The notes beneath the pieces were generated by a model. The model saw nothing but the letters and a program-made list of their open reading frames with translations. It was not told the origin of the DNA and searched no databases. The translations under genes were made by a program, and so were the position numbers. From CAZSRX01 sp964609675 [NCBI: uncultured Bacteroidota bacterium] (GTDB lineage: Bacteria > CLD3 > SB21), in NCBI GenBank assembly GCA_964609675.1, contig CAZSRX010000009.1, positions 1-64,000 on the forward strand: 64,000 nt of DNA. The letters are read 5' to 3'. Shown here piece after piece: positions 8,964 to 18,470 of this stretch (position 1 is the stretch's first letter; each line of letters starts with the position of its first letter).

Positions 8964-11156
8964 ATGCACCGGCTCTTCATGGCAATGATCTGTATGCCTT
9001 TCTTTCATTCGTTGGCTTTGGCGCAGGAAAAAACGCCGATCACGCTCGACTGGCTTTTCTCGCGGGAGTACGCCGCGCTGACCGCTTTACCGACTGTCCA
9101 ATGGACATCGGACGGTTCGCTGATTATTTACGACATCCGTCAACCCGCCCCGGACAGGATTTTTGAAGTCTATCATCCCGCCAAAAAAACGCGACGGTCA
9201 TTATTCGACATGAAAGCCGCTGTGGAGCAGCTGAGGTTCTGGCTTGGCGACGACGCGCCCGTGGTCCTCCCGTGGCCCGTGGCCTTCAATGAGCCGTTAA
9301 CCAAAGCGCTGTATGTTTTCCAGGACGACCTGTTTGTGCTCGATATCCCTTCTAATACGTTCCGGCGCATCACCCAAACGGATGCGGAAGAAAAATCCCC
9401 GCGTTTTGCGCCCGACGGCATGAAAATCGCCTATGTCCGTAACCATGATTTGTATGTCTATGATCTGGCCGGCAACCGCGAAATCCGGCTGACGCAGGAC
9501 GGCAGCGAAACGATCCTCAACGGTACGCTCTCATGGATTTACTGGGAGGAGATTTTCGACCGGGAAGACACCGGTTACTGGTGGTCGCCGGACTCGCGCT
9601 CGATCGCGTTCCTGCAGGCGGATGAGGCTCCCGTGGCGGTGACACGCTGGATTGACATCCGCCCGGTAATCCCGAAGGAAATCCTTCAGCGCTATCCCAA
9701 AGCCGGCGGCGCCAATCCGAAAGTCCGGGTCGGCGTGGCGGACGTCGCTTCCCAATCGGTTTTCTGGCTGCGTTACGATACCGCCGGCTGCGAATATGTA
9801 GTGCGCGTGAACTGGCTGCCCGACAGCCGCCGCGTGGCGTTACAGACGCTGAACCGCGCGCAAACAACGCTGAAGCTGTTTTTCTCGGACGCCAGCGGCG
9901 GCCCTTCCCCGCTGATCCTTACGGAAACCGACAGCGCCTGGGTGGATCCGCATTACGATCTCGTTTTCCTGAAGGATGGCAAACATTTTCTGTGGACTTC
10001 CGAACGCACCGGTTTTAATCACATCTATCGCTACACCATGGACGGCGCGCCGGTTAACGCGGTAACCCGCGGCCCCTGGGCCGTACAGCCGCACCGGCGT
10101 AACGAGTCCATCGTAGCCGTCGACGAGAAAAAAGGGCTGGTGTATTTCACCGCGCTGGAAAAATCCGCCGTCGAACGGCACCTGTATCGCGTCGGCCTGG
10201 ACGGCAAAAAACTGCAACGCCTCTCCGCCGAGACCGGCGTGCACGAAGTGTATTTCAGCCCGGATAATCAATACTACACCGATCGGTTTTCCTATTCGGC
10301 TATCCTGCCGGCGCTGGCTTTGCACAAAAATGACGGAACGCGGGTGGAATGGCTCGCGGAATCGCGCACGGCCGACTTGCAGAAATATCCATTGTCCTTC
10401 CCGGAATATTTCACGATCCCCGCCCGCGACAGTTTCCCGATGCCCGCGCTGATTTATAAGCCCGCCGGCTTTGACCCGAATAAAAAATATCCGCTCATTT
10501 TTTACGTGTACGGCGGGCCCTCCGCGCCGGCCGTGTCGCGCGGCTGGGACCGGTACATCTGGTACAATCAATTACTGCTGAACGAAGGCTACCTGGTCAC
10601 CGTGGTGGACAACCGCAGCGCGACCGGCATCAGTAAAGCGCTCGCCGCCACCGTGCTTAAAAAACAGGCCAGCGACGGCGAACTGAACGATCTTCTTGAC
10701 GCCGTGGCCTGGTACAAAAAACAATCATGGATCGACTCCTCACGGATCGGCATCTGGGGCGCCAGCGGCGGCGGTACGTTCACCCTGCTCGGCATGACCC
10801 GCTCCGACGCCTTCAAAGCCGGCATCGCCGTCGCCGCCGTAACGGACTGGAATTATTACGACACCAAATACGCCGAACGCACTATGAAAACCCCGACGGA
10901 AAATCCCGACGGCTACCGGTATACTTCTCTCCTGCAATACGCCAAAAACCTGCATGGCCGCCTGATGATCATTCACGGCACGTACGACGACAACGTCCAT
11001 CCCCAGCAAATTTGGCTGTTTATTGACGAACTGATTAAAGTCAATAAAACCTTCGACTCAATGTTTTATCCGATGCGAAAGCACGGCGTCAGCGATCCGC
11101 CCGGACGGAAACATTATTACAAAACAATGATCGAGTTCTGGAAGAAGAATTTATAA
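8964..11156 (+). CDS. Secreted S9 (DPP IV-type) dipeptidyl peptidase
   Basis: A 730-residue exported serine peptidase. A signal peptide (MHRLFMAMICMPFFHSLALAQ) precedes an eight-bladed propeller region (DPPIV N-terminal domain) and an alpha/beta-hydrolase domain. The double-glutamate motif that binds the substrate N-terminus is present (WIYWEEIFDRED, E195/E196). Catalytic residues are S601 (GIWGASGGGTF), D675 (HGTYDDNVHPQQ) and H707 (MRKHGVS). The usual DPP IV nucleophile motif GWSYGG is here GASGGG, a modest variant. It likely removes N-terminal dipeptides from peptides in the periplasm or outside. An AAGGAG ribosome site lies just upstream of the start. Confidence 0.92.
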   Translation: MHRLFMAMICMPFFHSLALAQEKTPITLDWLFSREYAALTALPTVQWTSDGSLIIYDIRQPAPDRIFEVYHPAKKTRRSLFDMKAAVEQLRFWLGDDAPVVLPWPVAFNEPLTKALYVFQDDLFVLDIPSNTFRRITQTDAEEKSPRFAPDGMKIAYVRNHDLYVYDLAGNREIRLTQDGSETILNGTLSWIYWEEIFDREDTGYWWSPDSRSIAFLQADEAPVAVTRWIDIRPVIPKEILQRYPKAGGANPKVRVGVADVASQSVFWLRYDTAGCEYVVRVNWLPDSRRVALQTLNRAQTTLKLFFSDASGGPSPLILTETDSAWVDPHYDLVFLKDGKHFLWTSERTGFNHIYRYTMDGAPVNAVTRGPWAVQPHRRNESIVAVDEKKGLVYFTALEKSAVERHLYRVGLDGKKLQRLSAETGVHEVYFSPDNQYYTDRFSYSAILPALALHKNDGTRVEWLAESRTADLQKYPLSFPEYFTIPARDSFPMPALIYKPAGFDPNKKYPLIFYVYGGPSAPAVSRGWDRYIWYNQLLLNEGYLVTVVDNRSATGISKALAATVLKKQASDGELNDLLDAVAWYKKQSWIDSSRIGIWGASGGGTFTLLGMTRSDAFKAGIAVAAVTDWNYYDTKYAERTMKTPTENPDGYRYTSLLQYAKNLHGRLMIIHGTYDDNVHPQQIWLFIDELIKVNKTFDSMFYPMRKHGVSDPPGRKHYYKTMIEFWKKNL

Positions 11157-11175
11157 ATGATAGTTAGCGCAGATT

Positions 11176-11523
11176 CTATATTTTAAACAACGCCACAAAT
11201 ATATTCACATGAAATTCCCCCGCGCCGGTTAATGACGGATTGCCTTTCTCCGGATTATCCTTTCGCGTACCGTGATAGAAGCCGATGGGATAATATTCCA
11301 TACTAAGACCGATTCGTTTATACGCCATAAACTGATATCCCACTCCAACCGTTTGTTTCCATACGCGGTCGTCAAATAAATTATGATTTTTACGATATAA
11401 ATAGCTCAAATTTATTGACGCGTAAAATCGATGCGATTTGTAACTGTAAAAATCCCATTCCAAACCGCTATATGAAACCAGCGTAAGCGGTTCAACGGTT
11501 CTTTTTCCGATTCCGGTTTTCAA
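11176..11523 (-). pseudogene. 3' remnant of a beta-barrel-like protein cut by the IS
   Basis: About 115 codons remain on the minus strand, with alternating hydrophobic/aromatic strands (SYSGLEWDFYSYKSHRFYASINLSYLYRK...) and a terminal Phe-rich strand (FHVNIFVALFKI), as in small outer-membrane barrel proteins. The only start at the junction is a TTG exactly against the insertion element, with no ribosome site, and an in-frame stop lies just inside the element. The 5' part of the gene is missing and is not found on the other side of the element, so I call it a truncated gene. Confidence 0.65.
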
Positions 11524-11579
11524 CGGCTTTGTTGCACAAATATTTGCAACGACAGAATTACTCTATTCCAGCGTATTAG

Positions 11580-12518
11580 TCAGGCAACCACATAGCTTAC
11601 CGGCATACCTGGCTTGGTAAATTTATTAAGAATGCTACCCATGATTTTCGCTTCAACCTTTTGTTGAGCTTCCTTTCGGTAAAATAATTTATCGCCGAAT
11701 ATGGTTTTTTTTCGGAACATAGCATTCTCACTTATGGATCGTTGGTGATAACCGACGGATTGCTTCCACTCTTTTCGATTGCAGTTTTGAATGTCCCGAA
11801 TATTTTTATCGCGTGTATCGTGTAATCCCAAAACGGCGTCTACTCGGGGTGGAACCAGCACTCGAATGGTATCATCCAACTGCTCATAGACTTTCTTTTT
11901 ATCATAAGCGCCATCGCCGATAAAGGCGTCCATCCGGTCTTTTATTGCGTCGGTTAAGGGTTTGACCTAATCGGCGTCATCAACATCGTTGTCGGTCAGG
12001 GACAGTTCATGAATCCAACCGGAGGGATCGACGCAAAGATGGCGCTTTTTCCATGTTCGACGCTTGGAGTACCCATGTTTACGGACTTTCCATTCGCCCT
12101 CGCCAAAGACTTTTAATCCGGTGGAATCAAGGATCGCCGTAATTTTTTCCGGTTTGGGGGATGCCGGCCAACTCAACGTAAGGTTTCCTGCCCGTCGCGA
12201 AATGGTCGTATAATCGGGTACGGGTAAAGCAATGCCCATCCTTTTAAATAAGGAACTTACAAATCCTTCTAACTGTCGCAGACGCAGGTGGAAAGTCTTT
12301 TGAATCAGGAGGATGACTTTGATGGCCGTATCGGAATATTGTTTTTGACGACCGGGCTTGTCTTCGGGAAAGGCTTTCCATGCGGCCATGGCTTGGGGTT
12401 CGATATACAGATCCATAGAGCCCCGCTGCACTAAGGCCCGGTGATAGTCGCTCCCGTTTTTGATGCGGTATTTGTTTTTCGGTTGGGTCGGGTTTTGATT
12501 TTGTTCTTGCTTTTTCAT
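11580..12518 (-). pseudogene. IS5-family DDE transposase broken by an amber codon
   Basis: One reading frame with a single internal TAG at 11967-11969; both halves are in the same frame, so no indel is needed, and reverting TAG to CAG (NDVDDAxQVKPL context) would restore it. Visible DDE residues: D131 (ILDSTGLKVFGEGEW), D202 (IGDGAYDKK) and E264 (RSISENAMFRKK), the second and third lying after the stop. The N-terminal part has the IS5 features (YSDTAIKVILLIQKTFHLRLRQ). The start is taken as the ATG at 12518; the frame is open to 12596 without a better site. Inactive in this copy unless the stop is read through. Confidence 0.88.
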
Positions 12519-12575
12519 AATAATATCCGTATATATATAGCATATATATGCTATTATACAACAAAAAGGAGCCTT

Positions 12576-12890
12576 ATGGTCAAGTCCAATCTTCAAAAAA
12601 AGAAACGTATCGAGGCCATTAAACAGACCTTGATGTCCCTAAATGATTTTCGCCCCGGGACGCTCTCCAAACAATACATCGAACGAAATCAAAAACGATA
12701 CGCATACTATCAATTGAGTTATACCCATAAAATGAAAAGCCGAACCCGATACATTCCGCCCCAATCGGTGAAAATCATTCAAAAAGAAATCCGAAACTAC
12801 AAATTATTCAAAAAATTGATTCAACAATGGATCGATCTGTCTATTCAAGCCTCGGACGACAGAATGAAGACCACTAAAATAGTAAAATGA
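12576..12890 (+). CDS. IS passenger protein, DUF6788-like
   Basis: A 104-residue basic protein divergent from the transposase, with a good AGGAG site before the ATG. The stretch FRPGTLSKQYIERNQKRYAYYQLSYTHKMKSRTRYI resembles the small DUF6788-type proteins often found beside transposases (RPGSLS...YYQLSYT...KSRTR). The cysteine cluster usual in that family between the two motifs is absent here. Function unknown; family assignment is from memory of the motif pattern. Confidence 0.55.
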   Translation: MVKSNLQKKKRIEAIKQTLMSLNDFRPGTLSKQYIERNQKRYAYYQLSYTHKMKSRTRYIPPQSVKIIQKEIRNYKLFKKLIQQWIDLSIQASDDRMKTTKIVK

Positions 12891-12934
12891 TTTAAAGATT
12901 TATGCAACAAAGCCGCGAAAAACTATTGTTGTTT

Positions 12935-13873
12935 TTATTCAAACATTTCCATCCCGCACAGCACGGCCATGCGCAACAACGGGAACATAATCTCATGATG
13001 GCCGGTGAGTGCGTACCCGGCGCCGGTGCCCAGCGTGGGCCGGCGCACCACGTTTTCCGTAGGGCGGTAATGCTGGATCATATCCATGTTGACGGTGGTG
13101 ATGCCGTTCAGCGGATAGCCGAGGTTGCGCGCGACGGACACCGCCTTGACGAATATTTCCGGCATGACCACGGCCGAGCCGAGATTAATCCAGACGCCGC
13201 CGTCCAGCCGGCAAACGATTGCCGTAAGCTTCCGGTAATCGTGGAACGTCACTGCTCCCAGCGCCTTGCCGTCCGCGGTGGGATGCATATGAATGATATC
13301 CGTGCCGAGCGCGACATGGACGGTCACTGGAATTTTTTGCGTGTACCCCGCGGCCAGGATACTGAAAGCGGCGTACGGATTCTTCTCCTCAACGATTAAT
13401 TTCCCGATAGCTTCGCCGTAGCCGATTGGGTTATTCAGCCCGTAACGGGCGGCTGCATTGAGCGCGCGGCCGGTTTCTTCCGCCATGCCGAAACGACCGG
13501 TCTTGATTTCCTCGGCGACATCCTCGGAGGTTTCGCCGATCAGCGATATTTCGTAATCGTGAATCGCTCCGGAGCCGTTCATGGCTACCGCCGTGATTAT
13601 GCCGCGCCGCATCAGGTCTATCACCAGCGGACTGAGGCCAACCTTGATGACATGGCCGCCCATGGCCAGCACGACCGGCCTCCCGCTCCGGCGCGCCTGC
13701 ACAATCGCTTCGGCGACGGCTTTCAGATACCGGACAGCAAGAAAATCCGGAAGATGCTCCAAATATTTCTGAAAGGAGCGGTCCGGCAGCGCCGGTTGCG
13801 CGAAATTTTTTATATGAACTTTGTTTTTCCTTTCGCGTATCGGATAGTTTTTGATTTTTGAGAAATCGCACAT
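12935..13873 (-). CDS. Deoxyhypusine-synthase-like Rossmann-fold protein
   Basis: 312 residues. GRPVVLAMGGHVIKVGLSPLVIDL and ITAVAMNGSGAIHDYEISLIGETSEDV are typical of a conserved bacterial family distantly similar to deoxyhypusine synthase (NAD-binding glycine-rich loop, GSGAIHD segment). The canonical catalytic lysine context of eukaryotic DHS is not obvious, so the reaction is uncertain. The ATG at 13873 (MCDFSKIKNYP) is preferred; the open frame upstream runs into the 3' end of the neighbouring kinase. Its stop lies about 20 bases from the IS end, so the IS sits just downstream and does not disrupt it. Confidence 0.6.
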   Translation of the reverse strand: MCDFSKIKNYPIRERKNKVHIKNFAQPALPDRSFQKYLEHLPDFLAVRYLKAVAEAIVQARRSGRPVVLAMGGHVIKVGLSPLVIDLMRRGIITAVAMNGSGAIHDYEISLIGETSEDVAEEIKTGRFGMAEETGRALNAAARYGLNNPIGYGEAIGKLIVEEKNPYAAFSILAAGYTQKIPVTVHVALGTDIIHMHPTADGKALGAVTFHDYRKLTAIVCRLDGGVWINLGSAVVMPEIFVKAVSVARNLGYPLNGITTVNMDMIQHYRPTENVVRRPTLGTGAGYALTGHHEIMFPLLRMAVLCGMEMFE

Positions 13874-13892
13874 ATAAGCACCCGTAGGTTGG

Positions 13893-16800
13893 TTAAGAAT
13901 AGTTGATGATCGGTAATATGATGATGAATTCCGCCCCGCGGCCAGGTTCGCTGTGAACCTCAATGGTACCGCGGTGCTTCTGGATAATGCCGTACGCTTC
14001 CGTCAGACCCAGCCCGCGTCCCATGCCGATCCGCCGGGTGGTAAAAAACGGATCGAATATCTTCGGCAGGATTTCCCGGCTCATCCCGATGCCGTTATCG
14101 CGGATTGTCACCCGAATCGCATCCGGCGCGGTCAACTGCGTCGTGATGAAGATCTGCCCATCGCCTCGTTTGACCTGATGGGCCGCCTCGGCGTCATGAA
14201 TGGCCTGGACGGCGTTGATCAACAGATTGTACCAGCACAGGTTCAGTTCTTCCGCGTAACAGGCGAACCGGAGATGATCCAGCGCCGTATCCAACTGCTT
14301 TTCAAAGCGGATTTCCGGATGCTGTTTAAAAAACAAGTCCAGTACGGTATCCATTTCCTCATGCAGACGGACGTCTTTAAGACTCGACAGGTGCAGTTTA
14401 GAGAAGTTGCGGAGTTGTTCGACTATCGATTTAATTCGCTGGGTGCCCTGGATGGAAACCGCCACAGATTCCGCCATTTCATCCATCGCTTCGCAGGGTT
14501 CGTTGCCGGCATTGGCGCGGCGGCAATCATCAATCGTTTGCTTCATGAAATCCAGGTGGCCCTGTATAAACGCGACGGGATTGTTGATTTCATGCGCGAT
14601 ACCGGCGACCATTTCGCCGAGCGAAGCCATTTTACTGGCGTGGATCAGCTGCACCTGCGCCTGTTTCAGCTCCTGGGTTCGCGCTTCGACTTTATCTTCC
14701 AGTTCTGAGGAGCGTTTCTTAAGCCGGTACGTCCGCCAGTGTACGGAAGCGTACACCAAAGCCACGAGGCCCAGAATATACAGACTCCATGCCCACCATC
14801 GTTGCCAGAGCGGCGTGGGCACCGTGACCGTCAGGGAGGCGCCTTTGTCATTCCAGACGCCGTCGTTGTTCGCCGCAATGACCCGGAAAACATAATCGCC
14901 GGGCGGCAGATTGGTGTACTGTACGGATCGGGCGTTAGACGGTTCGCTCCATGCCCGGTCATATCCTTCCAGCTGATAACGGAACATAACGTTCTCAGGA
15001 TACAGCAGGCTGAGCGCCGTAAAATAGAGCGTCAGCCGCCGGGCGCCGTAGGGCATTTCGAATGCCTGCGGACGGTCTGTAACCACGTTATCCACGACGG
15101 CCTGTTCGATGTAAACCGGGGGTATCAGGGAATTAATCGCCATCGTGTTCGGATCAATTTTAACCACGCCCTGTATGGTGGGAAACCACAGCGACCCATC
15201 GGGCATTTTCAGCGCTTTGGATGTGGCGGTGCCCTCTGCCTCCCGCAGACCATCCTTACGCGTAAGCAAATGATAATCTACCTCGCCGGAACGGCCGTCC
15301 AGATAGGCGTTTAAACTGGCTTTGGAAATTCTCAGCAGGCCGGTCGACGTGTGACACCAGAAATTGCCGCGGCCGTCTTCCAGAATATCAAACGGGGAAT
15401 CCGCGGGAAAATTTTCGCGCTGGGTCCAGTAACCAAATCCGCCGTCTTTATACCGCGCGATGCCGCCGTTAAGGGCAATCCAGGCTGTCCCCGTGGAATC
15501 GAAATAAATTTGAAAAACAATCTCGCCCTTAAAGCCCGTCGGCTCATTATGCGTTTCGACGCCGCCATCCGGCCGGATAAGGCTCAGCCCGCCGCCGCTG
15601 GTGCCGATCCATAGATGACGCTGATAGTCTTCGCCAATGGACATAATGAAGTTGGAACCCAGTCCATTCTGTAATGCATACTGCCGGTCGATTTTACCGT
15701 TATTAATCCGGAACACCCCTTCTCCCCGGGTACCAAACCAGATATGGCCTTCCGAATCCTCGAAGACAACGCGGATACGGTCGTCCTTGAGCCCCGTCAG
15801 GCGGGACATCCAGTTTTCCTTTCCGTTTTTTTCAATCTTCAGCAGGCCGCCGTAAGTTCCAACCCAGATATTTCCCTTCGAATCTTTTATCATGTGCCGT
15901 ATCCGGCGGCTGATAAGATTCTGCCGTACCGGAAACGGCCGGATATTCCCGTCCCGGATTCTATCGATGAGCCCGTCGTCGAAACCCACTAATACGGTAG
16001 CGCTGTCCAGCGCGCATAGGGCGTTGGCTACTTTTCCTCGAAAACCTTCATGCATGGAAAAATGCGTAAGCCGGGTATCCTTAATCCGGTGCAGGCCGCC
16101 CCGGTAATCCGTAACCCAGAGACTGCCTTCGCGGTCAAAACACATGCTGAAGGCATAACGGATCGGCGATCCGTTGCGCGGCGTCAGAAACTCCGTATGC
16201 GTGCCGCCCGGATCCACGCGCACCACGCCTCCGGTCATGGCTGCCCATAAGTAGCCGGTATTATCCTCCACGACTTTGAAAAAATCATAACCGCGGGTCG
16301 ACTCCAGCACATGCAGTACGGCGCCGTCCCACCGGCAGAGTCCCTGCGCGGTGGATATCCACAGGCGGTTTTTTGAATCCACGCTGACCGCGTTGACAAT
16401 CTGGGACGGCAGTGGCTGTTGCAGCGGCAGTATGGAGTCGTTTTTAAGGTAAAAAACGCCGCGGCCTTCCGTGGAAAACCACAGCGTGCCGTCGCCTCCC
16501 TGCGCGATGCCGATAACCGTTGGATGGGTCTGTCCCGGCAGAACGTCATACCGGCGAAAGACACGGCGGTCATACCGGTAAATACCGTTATGCTGGGTGC
16601 CGAACCAGATGACGCCGTCCCGATCCACGAACGGTTTTTTGATGAACGGCACCTCGCCCGTGTCGGGACGATGCGCGGCGAAAACGCCGTCCTTATATGA
16701 CACCAGTCCGCTGCCCTGCGTGCCGATCCACAGCGTGCCGTCGCGGTCTTCCGCAAGATCCTCGAAGATGTTGTTCTTCAGGAACGGAATCTTCCTTGAA

Positions 16801-17054
16801 TTGAACAGCGTAAAACGCGCGCCGTCAAAACGTATCAGCCCGTTGAAACTGGTAATCCAGATATACCCGTCCGACGCCTGGGTAATGTATAACAGCCCGT
16901 TGGACGGCAGTCCGTCCTGATTATCCCAACTGTCAATGATGTACTGTGTGATTTTTTTCGCGGGATCAAAATGAGCCGGCTGATTCGTCTGCGCGCGCAG
17001 GAACAGTGACGGCATGATTATTAACCCGACGATTATAATTAATCGGCCCTGCAT
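13893..17054 (-). CDS. Two-component-propeller sensor histidine kinase
   Basis: A 1053-residue sensor of the reg_prop/Y_Y_Y class. A signal peptide (MQGRLIIIVGLIIMPSLFLRAQ) is followed by about 14 propeller repeats (patterns such as DGTLWIGTQGSGL, GNIWVGTYGGLLKI, GHIWFGTRGEGVFRI; residues 40-660), a Y_Y_Y domain (FRYQLEGYDRAWSEPSNARSVQYTNLPPGDYVFRV; about 680-760), and one transmembrane helix (WAWSLYILGLVALVYASVHW). The cytoplasmic kinase has phospho-acceptor H821 (GEMVAGIAHEINNP) and an ATPase domain (NLLINAVQAI, DNGIGM, GRGLGLTEAYGI). Unlike many relatives it has no receiver or AraC domain, so it needs a separate response regulator, and none is adjacent. In FCB bacteria such sensors often respond to polysaccharides, but no such genes are nearby. 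Confidence 0.95.
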   Translation of the reverse strand: MQGRLIIIVGLIIMPSLFLRAQTNQPAHFDPAKKITQYIIDSWDNQDGLPSNGLLYITQASDGYIWITSFNGLIRFDGARFTLFNSRKIPFLKNNIFEDLAEDRDGTLWIGTQGSGLVSYKDGVFAAHRPDTGEVPFIKKPFVDRDGVIWFGTQHNGIYRYDRRVFRRYDVLPGQTHPTVIGIAQGGDGTLWFSTEGRGVFYLKNDSILPLQQPLPSQIVNAVSVDSKNRLWISTAQGLCRWDGAVLHVLESTRGYDFFKVVEDNTGYLWAAMTGGVVRVDPGGTHTEFLTPRNGSPIRYAFSMCFDREGSLWVTDYRGGLHRIKDTRLTHFSMHEGFRGKVANALCALDSATVLVGFDDGLIDRIRDGNIRPFPVRQNLISRRIRHMIKDSKGNIWVGTYGGLLKIEKNGKENWMSRLTGLKDDRIRVVFEDSEGHIWFGTRGEGVFRINNGKIDRQYALQNGLGSNFIMSIGEDYQRHLWIGTSGGGLSLIRPDGGVETHNEPTGFKGEIVFQIYFDSTGTAWIALNGGIARYKDGGFGYWTQRENFPADSPFDILEDGRGNFWCHTSTGLLRISKASLNAYLDGRSGEVDYHLLTRKDGLREAEGTATSKALKMPDGSLWFPTIQGVVKIDPNTMAINSLIPPVYIEQAVVDNVVTDRPQAFEMPYGARRLTLYFTALSLLYPENVMFRYQLEGYDRAWSEPSNARSVQYTNLPPGDYVFRVIAANNDGVWNDKGASLTVTVPTPLWQRWWAWSLYILGLVALVYASVHWRTYRLKKRSSELEDKVEARTQELKQAQVQLIHASKMASLGEMVAGIAHEINNPVAFIQGHLDFMKQTIDDCRRANAGNEPCEAMDEMAESVAVSIQGTQRIKSIVEQLRNFSKLHLSSLKDVRLHEEMDTVLDLFFKQHPEIRFEKQLDTALDHLRFACYAEELNLCWYNLLINAVQAIHDAEAAHQVKRGDGQIFITTQLTAPDAIRVTIRDNGIGMSREILPKIFDPFFTTRRIGMGRGLGLTEAYGIIQKHRGTIEVHSEPGRGAEFIIILPIINYS

Positions 17055-17433
17055 ATTTTTTAATATCGAAATTTAATGATTGGATAGCAACAGGAAAATG
17101 GAAAAACATCCGGGCGCCTAATCGCGTTTGATCGAAACCCAAGCGCAAAGGCCGCAGAGAAGCAGTAAAACCACGCCCCCTTAGTCATGGTAAAACTCTT
17201 TGAGTACATTGAAATATTTCTTGCGGGCCCTATCATTTAAAAAAATTCTCACGCAGACACGGCTCGTTCGTTTTAGAAATATCGGGTGATTTCCCGTAAA
17301 TCGTTCTGAATTCAGACGTTGAACAATTTATGAATAACTTGTTGTTGAATGCAGGGTTGTATTTATGGGAAAGTCTTTTATTCCGATACTCTATTGGGTA
17401 AGGTGAAGATTTTTGTGTAAATGGGGTTAATAA
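17055..17433. other. Intergenic, no gene seen
   Basis: About 380 bases upstream of the leftward kinase. A 103-codon minus-strand frame (17233-17544) has no family resemblance and overlaps the recognisable fragment at 17434, so I do not call it. Confidence 0.5.
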
Positions 17434-17655
17434 ATGGTAAGTCAGAAGACTATCCAATACACGCTGAAGGTCAGACTCATGATATACCACACGCTCGCTC
17501 AGGATTTTTGTACGCTGGTAAACGAGGACCAGACGTCCGGACACAGGCAGGTTATGTGGAGCGGCAAGAACAACGCGGTGCCGACCGGATTGTACCTATA
17601 CCGCATCGTGGCGTGCGATTTTGTGAAATCGCAGAAGAGGATGCCCGTGAAATAA
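17434..17655 (+). pseudogene. Fragment of a FlgD-like/T9SS-type C-terminal domain
   Basis: The translation (IQYTLKVRLMIYHTLAQDF, then CTLVNEDQTSGHRQVMW, then SGKNNAVPTGLYLYRI) matches the C-terminal Ig-like module of FCB secreted proteins, whose usual form is VYNTLGQEVRTLVN...G.H.V.WDG.N..G..V.SGVYFYRL, ending with a short K-rich tail (FVKSQKRMPVK). Only this last domain is left, there is no upstream partner, and the linker between strands is shortened, so it is a relic of a larger surface or secreted protein. Confidence 0.7.
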
Positions 17656-17682
17656 AAATTATCATTTTCTTGTCTCGGGAAA

Positions 17683-17709
17683 GCCCCCTCCCAAGGGGCG
17701 CCTTTTTTG
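17683..17709 (+). terminator. Candidate intrinsic terminator
   Basis: GCCCC and GGGGC arms with a 7-base loop are followed by GCC and six T. It lies 28 bases after the stop of the sorting-domain relic and may be a survivor of that gene. Confidence 0.55.
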
Positions 17710-17858
17710 TATTGCTCGCGGAGGCGTAAAACCGCATGACCGGTTTCCCTGCAACGGCATAAACACGGTGCGCCTTTTTGCCGGGGACATGCTGTATAAT
17801 CAATTTTTTTTAATGCGAACGCGCCGGTTACAGGCCGCGCAAAATAACGGCAATACCT

Positions 17859-18232
17859 TTACGGTTCTATGCGCCACAATTTCACGGTCTGATCGTTGCT
17901 GCAACTGGCGAGGATCTTACCGGTCGGGTCAAAGCGGATTTTTGAAACGTATTCCTGATGTCCCTTAAATCGGGCGATACGCTTCCCGCTGGCTATATCA
18001 TAAATCGCCGCGACCGACCGGTCCTGCCACCAGGATAACGCAACGGCCAGATAACGGGAATCCGGATTTACGAGCAGATAATCCCCGGCGTAAATATCAC
18101 TGGCGGCGCTGATTTTCTTCGTTCTGCCGGTAGCGATAGGCACCTGATATACTGTACGATCGGATAAATAAATTACATGTTTCAAATCCGGGCTGATTGT
18201 CGCATACTGAATGTACGAATCAAAGTCAAATA
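17859..18232 (-). pseudogene. C-terminal part of the pseudokinase/propeller gene split by the prophage
   Basis: About 124 codons with WD40-like strands (YLAVALSWWQDRSVAAIYDIASGK; KGHQEYVSKIRFDPTGKILASCSNDQTVKLWRIEP) and no start codon of its own: the frame runs open into the prophage junction. Joined across the prophage, it continues the protein at 53106-54686 in frame (…KILIF | DFDSYIQYATISPDL…). The intact gene would have encoded about 650 residues. Confidence 0.88.
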
Positions 18233-18236
18233 TTAA
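18228..18236. repeat. Left junction repeat (target duplication within AAATATTAA)
   Basis: AAATATTAA occurs here and at 53106-53114, exactly where the interrupted reading frame leaves and resumes. Mu-type transposition duplicates 5 bases; which 5 of the shared 9 were duplicated cannot be decided by eye (AAATA gives a right end closing with CA). Confidence 0.75.
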
Positions 18237-18251
18237 CCTTTTAATTTATAT

Positions 18252-18464
18252 CTGAGAATATTTACAGTTTTTAAAAGCTATTTGAGAATATTTAAAAACG
18301 CTAATATTTTTAAAAATCACAACTTACATAAAATAATTTTCGACAGCCGGATCGGATAATCGAAGCGCAAAGGGACAAATTTGAACTTTTCTTGAACGTA
18401 GATATTAAAGTTATAAATCATCGAGTTGAACAAAATATTTTTAAAAAACCGTCATATTCTCAAA
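18252..18464. promoter_or_regulatory. Left-end transposase-binding sites (three copies)
   Basis: CTGAGAATATTTA at 18252-18264, TTTGAGAATATTTA at 18281-18294 and the reverse (ATTCTCAAA within CATATTCTCAAAT) at about 18453-18464. The same core occurs twice at the right end in the opposite orientation. The arrangement fits MuA-type L1-L3 sites; binding itself is inferred. Confidence 0.65.
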
Positions 18465-18470
18465 TAAATA

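Larger units (their letters stand above)
11524..12915. mobile_element. IS5-family (IS903-like) insertion sequence
   Basis: Imperfect terminal inverted repeats start CGGCTTTGTTGCACAAAT on the left and, reversed, CGGCTTTGTTGCATAAAT on the right, close to the known IS903-group ends. Length is about 1.39 kb. It carries a DDE transposase on the minus strand and a divergent small passenger gene. The flanking bases (left ...TTTTCAA, right CGAAAAAC...) do not form an obvious target duplication, and the truncated gene on the left has no partner on the right. Confidence 0.88.

Noticed and set aside
17233-17544. Leftward 103-codon open frame
   Set aside because: No family resemblance or ribosome site; overlaps the clear sorting-domain relic on the other strand.
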